Source: a bacterium (GTDB taxonomy: Bacteria > Krumholzibacteriota > Krumholzibacteriia > LZORAL124-64-63). From it: a DNA stretch of 64,000 nucleotides. The DNA is taken from the NCBI GenBank assembly GCA_016703265.1, contig JADJCK010000007.1, positions 124,001 through 188,000 on the forward strand, read 5' to 3'. A program made the position numbers and the translations under genes. Of the stretch, positions 33,701 to 40,570 are shown in pieces. Under the pieces are notes generated by a model. The model worked only from the letters and a program-made list of their open reading frames with translations, had not been told where the DNA came from and did not search any database. Each line of letters begins with the position of its first letter. Position 1 is the first letter of the stretch.

Positions 33701-33777
33701 AGCGCGGTCAGGACGACGAAGCCCCCGCCGGGGGCCGCTGAGGGCGCGGGGCGCCGCTTGCAGATTCTGGTGTTCAT
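27772..33777 (-). CDS. Giant secreted modular protein with glucodextranase-type modules and FlgD-like C-terminus
   Basis: The protein has 2001 residues with a signal peptide (VVLTALVLVLAVLAAPGARA). Residues about 45-215 resemble a DOMON/CBM9-type carbohydrate-binding module (TIDGVITGNGTDWDAADRV). About 255-560 contain carboxypeptidase-regulatory-like repeats, and 640-900 Ig/invasin-like stretches. Around 970-1195 is a second DOMON-like module, and about 1305-1560 resembles the C-terminal glucodextranase/amylopullulanase module (VGDDHGP, YVTYPT, FDLTG). Residues 1889-2001 hold VSPNPFSPNGDG, VEIYDITGVRR, WDGRTASGDYVPYGIYILRV. No GH catalytic domain was found. It is probably surface-displayed and alpha-glucan-binding, and it heads the surface operon. 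The frame stays open beyond 33777, but the signal peptide fixes the start. Confidence 0.78.
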   Translation of the reverse strand: MNTRICKRRPAPSAAPGGGFVVLTALVLVLAVLAAPGARAVPFHTPTIDGVITGNGTDWDAADRVVVDQADDITTRTANVRRVWLTWDATNLYLGLTYQDFGVDEALSVYLDLDRGIGPVNAAELDSLPANVSLPAGHHIDFLVGRAVADAFPGGKPRAFRVTGSDGSVLPVTSSITTAQASNTGTVAQEKVQFPFWLNGEIAIPWTVLYPDLAGGVPTNAVIKAFAFIGRNDATRNGIDPAPNNTGFDGGTGAVAVTALHASVIDIDGNGTPDAANASIAGTATLPLDDGTSPLTITAELTGFAGREPGAPLSSVTTAAGVRTWTLPRLPAGTYHVTTSATGYFADVDTVVVVAGETVTGIDQTLVKATAIRGTVSFASGPGGAGAVELRGAGGTVLGTQAFTAAGGPFVFYVEAGGDFTLAATAATYLPLELPVSVTTGVDYVGADLALVRQTRIAGSIGFAELVGGLGKPGTIWFSDSDGTELGLDGFASTGGDFEFFTPVGGTYNLRTETLPPVYVEVDTTFTVIAGQDVTGLAFALSLKARVRGAIALDGPDADGIGRLWDSRGVKRDSLFFDAAGDTFAFFLEPGAFRLELQATGYVPRTVNFNISPEDTSLGDLGLSAVRATHLVIVDEPGNELPEVRATYYQPGEDPFTSTRVLLAARDDAGLDDLYDIEGRLSGFRLSARKMDDLSPPTGTPVFYSGPTQAEVDSVVSFTAARAQFWMSNTSVEVLRVYLAQPAKAPIAGRIIVAFQDPQPVTVVLTAFRDTLVAGGVDTLRIEAQLYDSARNLSLLPDVPVSFALAAGLAGSGQFESATVLTNGEGRATAVLSAFGAGPLHVTASVVVEGRALEVRGNTLDSGLDHLPVTVTPGATAGWRLSLPAAISDLESPLAVTALPIDTWGNDTAEPGLVAEFSADPGARGGFAPATAVTGIDGRAIGTFVPTGIAGFVTLSASGSGLTPADTGLQLRDVAVIPDAAWPDEPVGRRTFDTTDLTALVVDNDPTALNLEIPFVSAWNGLQLHVIIETGFDAAGGTIDPFVMPVSYSHTQKPDFALTSKYSANDYGDFRRWNPAQSRWEWWNEETGAYDPSAGWNIQPTWVRKLADRVLIRVPWEPFGGAPDSLRLELYLTQEDGVKRAAFDSAPQDSTLNLTFDYNDPAPGDWETALGPSVLHAWGPTYVVKKDFPTPPTLAEATATPLEPTAGELLTVSMLVTDAGDGIGDVLADLSAMGGGDAVRLYDDGQTGHGDATAGDGRFSNSVLVPVGNPGGSQDLILSAWDAGNALAASATVTINVTAIVEPIIQVTDAVGDDHGPNQPGSQRKYVTYPTNIAFAPGGFDLTGLTVFETVAVVGGESVPMIAFQVTLADFPDPNDPGMADWSPLYAELNIEKIDILIDSGPGGATASLPNRGAAFQPWDAWDFAIIMDGWYKALIPSRSQNTLDSWRANALRTDKEILLLGDPSANTVTALVSKAALGDPTPEAIRSWDIAVCMASHDFGGEEVLGGIRWVNEGRSEWNFGGGQNTDRDANLVDLLLVTGTGRSPGLTQEEILDYESQQALDRLADGLTPVAIEMSRFEDTGPPVIDTGGRGSVVTTVAPLEGAPLSLAFRITDDDRVERAEFRYRATNFAGEGWQRTVPLGYLGNDVWVVDVLPSFLDSLLASPIDSTRYLEFEIMADDPNVPVAGNIETVSPVTTLQILPTATCRLQAKALDGENISLLQVDGSQLKLSERLRSQLVARHLAQAWTGGAVAADTMGSRIALEWDICSAPAGLGSAPVVPTGRALGVYRGVTLATTDSLGGRLPYDGDVPGTLELSLHYPQAWLPAGADEQLVAMYQYNEVAGRWILVGGNVTSTGNNVTATISRAGTYGLFLTEAVAAVSDEVLSGLTVSPNPFSPNGDGLYDETNISFYLSREATVTVEIYDITGVRRNLMTENFPFAGADLNDPTPRRVAGLIWDGRTASGDYVPYGIYILRVIATYNQAGGTRTIRSNHSVAVIR

Positions 33778-33912
33778 AGCGGGCGAAGGTAAGCCATGAG
33801 GGGGTGCCAATTCAATCCCCAACCCCGAAACATCTCCGGTATTTACAATCAGGGAGCCGCCCTGCGCCTGCGAGGTTGTTGGCGGCCGCGATTCGTTGTA
33901 ACGTCCGCCCCC
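33778..33912. promoter_or_regulatory. Divergent control region between surface operon and mal-type transport operon
   Basis: This 135-base gap separates two divergent operons of the same theme. AT-rich patches GGTATTTACAATC (33838-33850) and ATTCGTTGTAACG (33891-33903) are the best promoter candidates; neither gives a clean -35/-10 pair. No typical LacI/MalR operator palindrome was seen. Confidence 0.35.
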
Positions 33913-35199
33913 ATGAAGACCGTTAACCCCGTTTTGCGCCTCGCGCGCCCGCGCCTGGTCCACGCAGCTCTGGCGCCTGTTGCAGCGGCGCTGGCGCTGA
34001 TTTTCATGTTCGCCGGCTGCTCCAGGTCGGACCGTGCCCGCTCCGTGGTCGTCTGGGAGCAGATGGACCCCAAGGAGCAGGAGCTGTTCGACGAGCACAT
34101 CGTCCAGTTCCGGGCGAATCACCCCGAGTTTGCCGGGTTTTCCATCGAACGGGTCCACTACCGGGTCGAGGACCTGCAGACCCAGTTCCAGACCGCGGCG
34201 CTGGCTTTCGGCGGGCCCAGCCTGGTCTATGGCCCCTCCGACAAGATCGGGCCCTACTCGATCATGGGCCTGCTGATGCCGGTGGAGGAGCTCCTGCCGG
34301 CCGCCGAGATCGCCCGTTTCCAGCCCGAGGCGCTGCCGGTGCTCGAAGGGCGGGTCTGGGGACTGCCCGACCAGGTGGGCAACCACTTGACGCTGGTGGC
34401 CAACCGCGCCCTCGTCGACTCCATCGCCACCGACACCGACACCTGGCTGGAGCAGCTGCGGAAAGCGACCATCGACCGCGACGGCGACGGCAAGCCCGAA
34501 CAGTACGGCCTGGTCTTCAACATCCTGGAGCCGTTCTGGCTGGTGCCGTGGGTGGGCGGCTTCGGCGGCGTCGTGATGGATGACCAGTCGCGGCCGACAC
34601 TCGATACGCCGGCCATGGCCCAGGCCCTCGGCTTCCTGTCGGACCTGAAGAAGTCGCGCGTCGTGCCGCTGGAGTGCGACTATCCGCTGGCCGACACCAT
34701 CTTCAAGGAAGGCCGCGCCGCCTACATCATCAATGGGCCCTGGAGCTGGCAGGGCTACCGTGACGCCGGCATCGACATCCAGCTGGCCCCGCTGCCGATG
34801 GTCTCGGCCACGGGCAAGTGGCCGGCGCCGCTCATCTCGGCGAAGTGCTACAGCATCAACCGCTACCTGGACCCGGCGACGCGGGATTGCACGGCGGCGC
34901 TGCTGTCCTGGCTGACCGGGCCCGAGGTGCAGCTCGACCTGGCCCGCAAGCTGGGCGTGCAGCCGGGCGACCTGACGGCCGCCGCGGCGCCGGAACTGCG
35001 TGACGACCCGTTGATGATCGCCAGTCGCGAGCAGATCGCGCGCGGCCGCCTGATGCCCATCGTGCCGGAGATGCGCGCCGTCTGGGATGCCATGCGCCCT
35101 TCGTACCAGAGCGTGATGAACGGCGAGCTCGAGCCCGCCGCCGCCGCCGCCGCCATGCAGGCCCGAGCCAGCGAGTCGATCGAGGTGATGCACGAATGA
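33913..35199 (+). CDS. Extracellular sugar-binding lipoprotein of an ABC transporter (MalE-like)
   Basis: The protein has 428 residues. A signal peptide with lipobox MFAGC (Cys36) shows that it is lipid-anchored. The mature part has family-1 solute-binding features: VVVWEQMDPKEQELFDEHI at the N-terminus, GPSLVYGPSDKIGPYSIMGLLMPVEELL, VWGLPDQVGNHLTLVANRALV, a DRDGDGKPEQYGL loop, and AAYIINGPWSW. These match maltose/maltodextrin-type binding proteins. It would deliver oligosaccharide to the two permeases encoded next. ATG 33913 has no clear Shine-Dalgarno; it is the only start that gives a proper leader. It overlaps the permease gene by four bases (ATGA). Confidence 0.88.
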   Translation: MKTVNPVLRLARPRLVHAALAPVAAALALIFMFAGCSRSDRARSVVVWEQMDPKEQELFDEHIVQFRANHPEFAGFSIERVHYRVEDLQTQFQTAALAFGGPSLVYGPSDKIGPYSIMGLLMPVEELLPAAEIARFQPEALPVLEGRVWGLPDQVGNHLTLVANRALVDSIATDTDTWLEQLRKATIDRDGDGKPEQYGLVFNILEPFWLVPWVGGFGGVVMDDQSRPTLDTPAMAQALGFLSDLKKSRVVPLECDYPLADTIFKEGRAAYIINGPWSWQGYRDAGIDIQLAPLPMVSATGKWPAPLISAKCYSINRYLDPATRDCTAALLSWLTGPEVQLDLARKLGVQPGDLTAAAAPELRDDPLMIASREQIARGRLMPIVPEMRAVWDAMRPSYQSVMNGELEPAAAAAAMQARASESIEVMHE

Positions 35200-36119
35200 A
35201 GGGGCAACGCACCCTGGCCCTGTGGTTCCTGCTGCCGTCGCTGCTCGTGCTGGCGGGAGTGGTGGCCTACCCGTTCGTCTTCAACCTCTGGATCTCGCTG
35301 ACGAACTGGAACATGTTCCATTTCCAGCATCCGCAGTTCCAGGGCCTGGAGCACTACGCCAAGATCGCGCGCATGATCGGCGAGCCGTTCGCCCGGCCGC
35401 TTTCGCAGTGGCCGTCGGCGCTGGCGGAGAACGAGTTCTACCGCATCTTCGGCAAGACGTTCGCCTGGACCGCCGTGAACCTGGTGTTCCACTTCACGCT
35501 GGGCCTGGGCGCAGCGCTGCTGCTGAACCGCAAGCTGCCCGCGCGCGGCCTCTATCGCGCATTGCTGATCCTGCCCTGGGCGATGCCGCAGTACATCAGC
35601 GCGCTGACCTGGCGCGGTATGTTCAACGTCGAGTACGGGGTCATCAACCAGCTGTTGTCGCAGGTCGGCGTGTCGCCGGTGCCCTGGTTCAGCAGTGAAT
35701 TCTGGGCGTTCATGGCCCCGACGATCACGAACATCTGGCTGGGATTCCCGTTCATCATGGTGATTGCGCTGGGCGGCCTGCAGAGCATCCCGCAGGAACT
35801 TTACGAGGCCGCGCGCATCGACGGCGCCGGTCCCGTGCGGCGCTTCTTCAACATCACCCTGCCCATGCTGAAGCCCGTGCTGCTCCCGGCGCTGGTGCTG
35901 GGCACCATCTGGACGTTCAACAACCTGAACGTGATCTGGCTGGTCACTGACCAGGGCCTGCCGGCAGACAAGACGCACATCCTGGTGACCTACGTCTACA
36001 AGGCCGCGTTCTTCTACTACCGCTACGGCTACGCGGCGGCGTTCAGCGTGTTCATCTTCCTGGTCCTGATGCTCATCGTGCGCGGCTACAACAGGGCCGC
36101 CCGGCAGGAGGTCTACTGA
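35196..36119 (+). CDS. malF: Sugar ABC transporter permease, MalF-like
   Basis: This 307-residue inner-membrane protein has about six transmembrane helices (first at LWFLLPSLLVLAGVVAYPFVF). It carries the ABC-import coupling EAA loop EAARIDGAGPVRRFFNITLPML, which docks with the ATPase. It lacks the long extra N-terminal region of enteric MalF and looks like the shorter MalF of other phyla. It pairs with the MalG-like permease encoded directly downstream (one-base overlap, TGATG). The assignment to maltodextrin rests on the alpha-glucan genes around it; other oligosaccharides remain possible. Confidence 0.9.
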   Translation: MKGQRTLALWFLLPSLLVLAGVVAYPFVFNLWISLTNWNMFHFQHPQFQGLEHYAKIARMIGEPFARPLSQWPSALAENEFYRIFGKTFAWTAVNLVFHFTLGLGAALLLNRKLPARGLYRALLILPWAMPQYISALTWRGMFNVEYGVINQLLSQVGVSPVPWFSSEFWAFMAPTITNIWLGFPFIMVIALGGLQSIPQELYEAARIDGAGPVRRFFNITLPMLKPVLLPALVLGTIWTFNNLNVIWLVTDQGLPADKTHILVTYVYKAAFFYYRYGYAAAFSVFIFLVLMLIVRGYNRAARQEVY

Positions 36120-36964
36120 TGGCCCGCGGACGTCGCGTCGCCAGGGCGTGGGAGATGGTCTGGGTGCACGCGCTGGTGTGGCTGCTGGTGCTGTTCGCCG
36201 TGTTCCCGGTGCTGCAGGTCGTGGGCATCAGCCTGCGCCCCGGTGACCAGCTCTACTCGACCGAACTGCGACTGATCCCGGAGAATGCGACCTTCGACGC
36301 GTATCGCATCATGCTGACCGAGAAGCCGTTCTTCCGCTGGCTGGGCAATTCGCTGCTGGTTTCGCTGGCCACGGCGCTGGTGGGCGTGGCGCTGGCCAGC
36401 CTGGGCGGCTTTGCGCTGTCGCGCGCGCGGTTCGCGGGGCGGGGCGCCGTGTTGCAGGGCATCCTGATGACGCAGATGTTCCCGGCCACCATGCTGCTGC
36501 TACCGCTCTACCTGCTGATGCGCAAGCTGCACCTGGTCGATACGCTGGCCGGAGTGGTCGTGGCCTACGTGGCGACCGCCCTGCCGTTCTGCATCTGGAC
36601 GATGAAGGGCTACTACGACACCATCCCCGAGGCGCTGAACGAGGCCGCGTTGATCGACGGCTGCACGCCGCTCACCGCCTTCTTCCGGGTGACGCTGCCA
36701 CTGAGTGCGCCGGCGCTGGTCATCACGGCGCTGTTCAGCTTCATGACCGGCTGGAGCGAGTTCATGGTCGCCCGCGTGCTGCTGGCCAGCCAGGAGTTGA
36801 TGACGCTGCCGCTGGGGCTGGAGTCGCTGTTCACCACCTACCAGACCGAATGGGCCAACTACGCGGCCGGTTCACTGCTCGTCTGCCTGCCGGTGGTGGC
36901 GTTGTTCCTGGCGCTGAACCGGTTCCTGGTTTCCGGCCTGACGCTCGGGAGCGTTAAGGGTTGA
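36119..36964 (+). CDS. malG: Sugar ABC transporter permease, MalG-like
   Basis: This 281-residue protein has about six transmembrane helices. The coupling loop is EALNEAALIDGCTPLTAFFRVTLPL. A conserved GGFALSRARFAGRG segment and an MTLPLGLESLFTTYQTEWANYAAGSLL segment are typical of MalG and related second permeases. It forms the membrane channel with the MalF-like partner. The start codon overlaps the preceding stop, which implies translational coupling. The next gene begins within about 20 bases, so the transport operon continues into the methyltransferase gene. Confidence 0.9.
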   Translation: MARGRRVARAWEMVWVHALVWLLVLFAVFPVLQVVGISLRPGDQLYSTELRLIPENATFDAYRIMLTEKPFFRWLGNSLLVSLATALVGVALASLGGFALSRARFAGRGAVLQGILMTQMFPATMLLLPLYLLMRKLHLVDTLAGVVVAYVATALPFCIWTMKGYYDTIPEALNEAALIDGCTPLTAFFRVTLPLSAPALVITALFSFMTGWSEFMVARVLLASQELMTLPLGLESLFTTYQTEWANYAAGSLLVCLPVVALFLALNRFLVSGLTLGSVKG

Positions 36965-36984
36965 ACGCGCACACGGGGAGTGGA

Positions 36985-37554
36985 ATGAAGCTTGACCTGG
37001 GCTGCGGCCTCAACAAGAAGGCCGGGTTCACCGGCGTCGATCGCCTGGCGCTGCCGGGCGTCGATATCGTCTGCGACCTGGACCGCGAGCCGCTTCCGCT
37101 GCCCGACGACAGCGTGGATGAGATCCACTCCATGCACTTCCTGGAGCACACGGCCGACCTGCTCGCGGTGATGCAGGAGATCTGGCGCGTCTGCCGCGAC
37201 GGCGCGCGCGTCTCGGTGGCGGTGCCGTACTTCAACTCGATCGGGGCCTACCGCGACCCGACGCACCGCCGGTTCTTCACCTGGGAGACGTTCGAGCACT
37301 TCACCGACAGCGACAACGTGCCGTCGTTCTACGCCGACGCGCGCTTTCGCATCGTGCGCCGCCGACTGCTGTTCTGGCCCGCCAATTCGACCTGGAAGGG
37401 CCACGTGCGGTTCGGCTACCTGTGGCCGCTGCAGGCGCTGGCCAACCTGGCGCCGTACTTCTACGAGCACTCGCTGTTGCGGGGCATTGCCGCCAGCGAC
37501 CTGCAGGTCGAGCTTCTCGTGCTCAAGAAGAAGGACGCCGGCTCGCGGGCTTGA
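36985..37554 (+). CDS. Class I SAM-dependent methyltransferase-like protein
   Basis: The protein has 189 residues. MKLDLGCGLNKK at the N-terminus is the SAM-binding motif I of class I methyltransferases of the short WcaE/glycan-associated kind. DxVCDLDREPLPLPDDSVDEIHSMHFLEH supplies motifs II and III, and GGxLxL is replaced by DGARVSVAVPYFNS. It probably methylates a small molecule or sugar. The ATG has GGGGAG four bases upstream; a TTG at 36961 overlapping the malG stop is an alternative. It ends the malE-F-G operon, an unusual position that suggests modification of a surface glycan or an incidental operon partner. Confidence 0.78.
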   Translation: MKLDLGCGLNKKAGFTGVDRLALPGVDIVCDLDREPLPLPDDSVDEIHSMHFLEHTADLLAVMQEIWRVCRDGARVSVAVPYFNSIGAYRDPTHRRFFTWETFEHFTDSDNVPSFYADARFRIVRRRLLFWPANSTWKGHVRFGYLWPLQALANLAPYFYEHSLLRGIAASDLQVELLVLKKKDAGSRA

Positions 37555-37596
37555 ACCCGCCAACCGGCGTCCATGGTCGGCCGTCGTTCCCGCGGA

Positions 37597-38895
37597 TCAG
37601 TCAGGCAAGCCCCCGGCAGGCACCTCGAGCGAGTCGGGCGGCACCGTGGCCAGCGCGATCTCGTGTGTGAAGCCGTCGGGCCCGTGCACGACGAGGACCA
37701 GCGGGCCGGGACCGTACTGGTCCAGGTACATCGCGTAGAGCGGCCGCAGGTTGAACTCCGGGCTGGCCGTGAAGGCCGCGTCGCACTCTTCCTGGGTCTC
37801 GTGCACCAGCGTCAGGTGCGCACGGGGCGGCATCGATTCCAGGAAGCCGCCCGACATCCACAGCGAGAACTCATGTTCCGGCTGGCAGCCGGAGAACCCG
37901 ACCTGCATGCGCAGGCGCGGGCCCTCCACCTCGGCGCCGAGGAACATCCACCAGGCGCGGTGCAGGTCGATCGGGCGCCGGTCCGTGAAGCCGATCACGT
38001 CGGTCGGCGGCGTCCAGTCGCGCACCACGCCGACATGCGCGTCGAGGAAGCCCTGCAGCACGCCGTCGGCTCCGGTGGTCAGCACCACGCTGCGCGGATT
38101 GGGCGTCGTGGTCGGCACCGGCAGCGGACCCATCTCCAGCGACTGGAAGAGGACCTCGTACAGGCCCGCTTCGGCGACGGCGGTTTCCCACCGGCCGTCG
38201 CGCCCGGGCGAGGCCCAGGCCACCGTGCCGCCAGGCCCGGTCACCTGAACGCCCCCGGCCAGGTACGGCGGTTCGTCGTTGTCGGCCAGCCCGTCGCGGT
38301 CGAGGTCGAAGAAGAGGCGCCCGCCGATGCGCGCCTGCCCTTCGAATACGCCGGTCTCGATGCGCGCGGAGAAGGAGAACGGGGCCAGCGACGCGTCGCT
38401 GAAGAGCCATGTCTTTCCGGGTGTCGCCTCGCCCGCGGGCAACAGGCCGCCTTCCAGCAGCGCCGTGTAGTCGAAGCCGTATCGCGTCGTGTCGTTCGGC
38501 GCGCCGCCGGGCAAGGCCAGGTCGGCATTGAGCGGGGCGACTTCGGCCGGTTGCAGGTCGCCGAGCCAGACGATGAGGGGCGGGTTCACGGCGTCGCCCG
38601 ACAGGTTGCGCACCTGCACGGTCAGGGCCACGGTGCCGGCCTCCGCGTCCGTGACCAGCCCGGTGCCCTCGAGGCGCAACTGGACCAGGCGGCCGTCCGG
38701 GCCGGGAACGGACACATCCTTCAAGGCGAAGGTGCCGGCGCCCGGATCGAGCCGGTTGCCGCCGTCCCTGGCCGGCGAGGCGGCGTCGGAGCAGCCGCCG
38801 ACAAGCGCCAGCAGGGCCAGCAGTGGAAGGCACAGGGTCAGCGGGAGCCAGGCCGCGCGGGGGCGCAGGCCGTTGCTGGGACCGGGAGCGTACAT
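37597..38895 (-). CDS. Lipoprotein with an SdrD B-like segment, unknown function
   Basis: The 432-residue protein has lipobox LVGGC (Cys35). Residues about 190-260 hold GGRLFFDLDRDGLADNDEPPYLAGG, the pattern of Ca-binding SdrD B-type/collagen-binding B repeats. The remaining sequence is beta-rich with no enzyme motif that I recognise. A region near the C-terminus is enriched in His, Cys and Trp (WWMFLG, GFSGCQPEHEF, EECDAAF). It is likely an outer-surface lipoprotein. GGAGG lies six bases before the ATG. It is convergent with the methyltransferase gene and divergent from the esterase operon. Confidence 0.65.
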   Translation of the reverse strand: MYAPGPSNGLRPRAAWLPLTLCLPLLALLALVGGCSDAASPARDGGNRLDPGAGTFALKDVSVPGPDGRLVQLRLEGTGLVTDAEAGTVALTVQVRNLSGDAVNPPLIVWLGDLQPAEVAPLNADLALPGGAPNDTTRYGFDYTALLEGGLLPAGEATPGKTWLFSDASLAPFSFSARIETGVFEGQARIGGRLFFDLDRDGLADNDEPPYLAGGVQVTGPGGTVAWASPGRDGRWETAVAEAGLYEVLFQSLEMGPLPVPTTTPNPRSVVLTTGADGVLQGFLDAHVGVVRDWTPPTDVIGFTDRRPIDLHRAWWMFLGAEVEGPRLRMQVGFSGCQPEHEFSLWMSGGFLESMPPRAHLTLVHETQEECDAAFTASPEFNLRPLYAMYLDQYGPGPLVLVVHGPDGFTHEIALATVPPDSLEVPAGGLPD

Positions 38896-39109
38896 CGGCA
38901 ACCTCCACGAAGGGTCAGGCCCGGCGCCGGGCGCCGGTCGGGTGCGCGTCCCCATGATATGCGGGAACGGCGCCCCGCCCCACAAGCGATGCGCAACGGC
39001 GGTCCGGGCGGCACTGGCTGCCGGCCTTGCGCGGTGCTAGCTTCGGAGAGGCAGGCGGCTTGGGGCCAAGCGCTTGCGCGCGCGGGGAAGTACCGGCAAG
39101 GCGGGAAGC

Positions 39110-39898
39110 ATGGACAATGGCAGCACGGAAAGGCGGGTCCCGGTGCCTGCCCGGCGGTGGGCGCTGCTGGTGGGCGCCTGGTGCCTGGCGGTCGCCGGTC
39201 ACGGGATCGCCGGCGACACCATCACGATGAGGGAGGTCAGCGTGGACGGCACGGCCCATCGGGTGGCCCTGCGCGTGCCGGAGGACTACGACCCGTCGCG
39301 CGCGTGGCCACTGGTCGTCTTCCTGCACGGAGCCGGCGAGTGCGGCATCGACGGAGTGCGCCAGACAACGGTGGGGCTGGGGCCCGCGCTGGTCGCGCGT
39401 CCCGGGCGCTGGCCGTGCCTGGTGCTGATGCCGCAGAAGCCGACCGAGTCCGAGGAGTGGGAAGAGCACGAGGAACTCGTGCTGGCGGCCATCGCCGATG
39501 TGCAGGCGAACTGGCACATCGACCCCGATCGCATTTCGCTGACCGGGATCTCGCAGGGCGGGCACGGCACCTGGCTGATCGGCGCGCGCCATCCCGAACT
39601 GTTCTCCTGCCTGGCGCCCGTGTGCGGCTACGGTCGTGCGCGTACGGTGGCGTCCCGCGTGGCCGGGTTGCCGGTGTGGGCTTTCCACGGCCTGAAGGAC
39701 GATGTCGTCGATCCGGCGGACACGATCGCCATCGTGCAGGGGATCCGGCAGCGTCGCGGGTCCGAGGCGTCGCTTGGCGATGATGTGCGCATGACCCTCT
39801 ATCCCGCGGCGAACCACAACAGCTGGGACGCTGCCTACGCCGAGCCCGAACTGCCGGGCTGGCTGCTGGGGCATGTGCGGCAGGAGGCCCGGCCGTGA
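39110..39898 (+). CDS. Secreted alpha/beta-hydrolase esterase
   Basis: This 262-residue protein has an N-terminal hydrophobic segment (WALLVGAWCLAVAGHGIA) as signal or anchor. The alpha/beta-hydrolase features are VVFLHGAGECG (oxyanion hole), nucleophile Ser148 in GISQGGHG, Asp197 in FHGLKDDVV and His236 in ANHNSWDAAY. The family groups with PHB-depolymerase/phospholipase-carboxylesterase type enzymes; the substrate is unknown. The ATG at 39110 is preceded by GGGAAG. The stop overlaps the moaD start (GTGA), so the enzyme is cotranscribed with molybdopterin genes although no metabolic link is apparent. Confidence 0.8.
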   Translation: MDNGSTERRVPVPARRWALLVGAWCLAVAGHGIAGDTITMREVSVDGTAHRVALRVPEDYDPSRAWPLVVFLHGAGECGIDGVRQTTVGLGPALVARPGRWPCLVLMPQKPTESEEWEEHEELVLAAIADVQANWHIDPDRISLTGISQGGHGTWLIGARHPELFSCLAPVCGYGRARTVASRVAGLPVWAFHGLKDDVVDPADTIAIVQGIRQRRGSEASLGDDVRMTLYPAANHNSWDAAYAEPELPGWLLGHVRQEARP

Positions 39899-40134
39899 AG
39901 GTGCATGTGCGCTACTTCGCCGTGCTGCGCGATGCTTCGGGTGTTGCGGGCGAGGACGTCGAGGGTGGGTTCAGCGACGCCACTGGCCTCTGGGACCAAC
40001 TCTGCAGCAGGCACGCCTTCCCGCTGGGACTGGATTCGCTGCGCGTGAGCGTGAACGCGAAGTACGTGCCGACAGGGACCGCGCTGCACGACGGCGACGA
40101 GGTCGCCTTCATCCCGCCCGTGTCCGGAGGCTGA
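39895..40134 (+). CDS. moaD: Molybdopterin synthase small subunit MoaD
   Basis: This 79-residue ubiquitin-fold protein ends in Gly-Gly (PPVSGG). The tail is adenylated by the MoeB/ThiF enzyme and converted to thiocarboxylate, which supplies sulphur for molybdopterin. Typical MoaD features are VRYFAVLRDASGV at the start and NAKYVPTGTALHDGDEVAFIPPVSGG at the end. The start is GTG, overlapping the esterase stop by four bases, with CAGGAGG seven bases upstream. It pairs with moaE encoded one base downstream. Confidence 0.92.
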   Translation: MKVHVRYFAVLRDASGVAGEDVEGGFSDATGLWDQLCSRHAFPLGLDSLRVSVNAKYVPTGTALHDGDEVAFIPPVSGG

Positions 40135-40135
40135 G

Positions 40136-40570
40136 ATGTTCCGCCTGCTGGATACCGCGCTGCCACCGCCTGCAGAACTGCTGCCTCCCGACGACCACGC
40201 CTGCGGCGGCGTCGTCACGTTCGAGGGACGGGTGCGCGACCACCACGCGGGCCGCGCCGTCATCGCGCTGGACTACGAGGCCTACGAACCGCTCGCCCTG
40301 GCCGAGGGACAGGCCATCCTCGACGAGGCCGCCGCGCGGTTCGGGGCGGTGCGGGTGGCGGCCGCGCACCGGCAGGGCTCATTGGTGCCGGGCGAGGTGG
40401 CGGTAGTGGTCGTTGCGGCGGCGCCCCACCGCCAGGAGGCGTTCGCCGCCTGCCGCTGGATCATCGACGAGATCAAGGAACGCCTGCCGGTGTGGAAGCG
40501 GGAACACTATGCCGACGGCGCGAGCGAATGGGTGGGCTGCGGTTGCCATCGAAACGGGGAGCAGTCGTGA
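40136..40570 (+). CDS. moaE: Molybdopterin synthase large subunit MoaE
   Basis: This 144-residue catalytic subunit adds two sulphurs to precursor Z (cyclic pyranopterin monophosphate). Conserved features are GGVVTFEGRVRDHHAGR, LDYEAYEPLA, RQGSLVPGEVAV and KERLPVWKREHYADG, with Lys114 and Lys121 at the active-site positions. The start lies one base after the moaD stop and the stop overlaps the next gene by four bases (GTGA). MoaA, MoaC, MogA and a molybdenum enzyme are absent from the window. Confidence 0.93.
   Translation: MFRLLDTALPPPAELLPPDDHACGGVVTFEGRVRDHHAGRAVIALDYEAYEPLALAEGQAILDEAAARFGAVRVAAAHRQGSLVPGEVAVVVVAAAPHRQEAFAACRWIIDEIKERLPVWKREHYADGASEWVGCGCHRNGEQS

Noticed and set aside
34200..35978. 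Minus-strand open frames over malE/malF-like genes
   Set aside because: They are antisense to conserved transporter motifs and lack start signals.
37536..37575. tRNA-like TTGAACCCGCC segment
   Set aside because: It lies at the end of the methyltransferase coding region and no acceptor, D or anticodon stems can be built around it.
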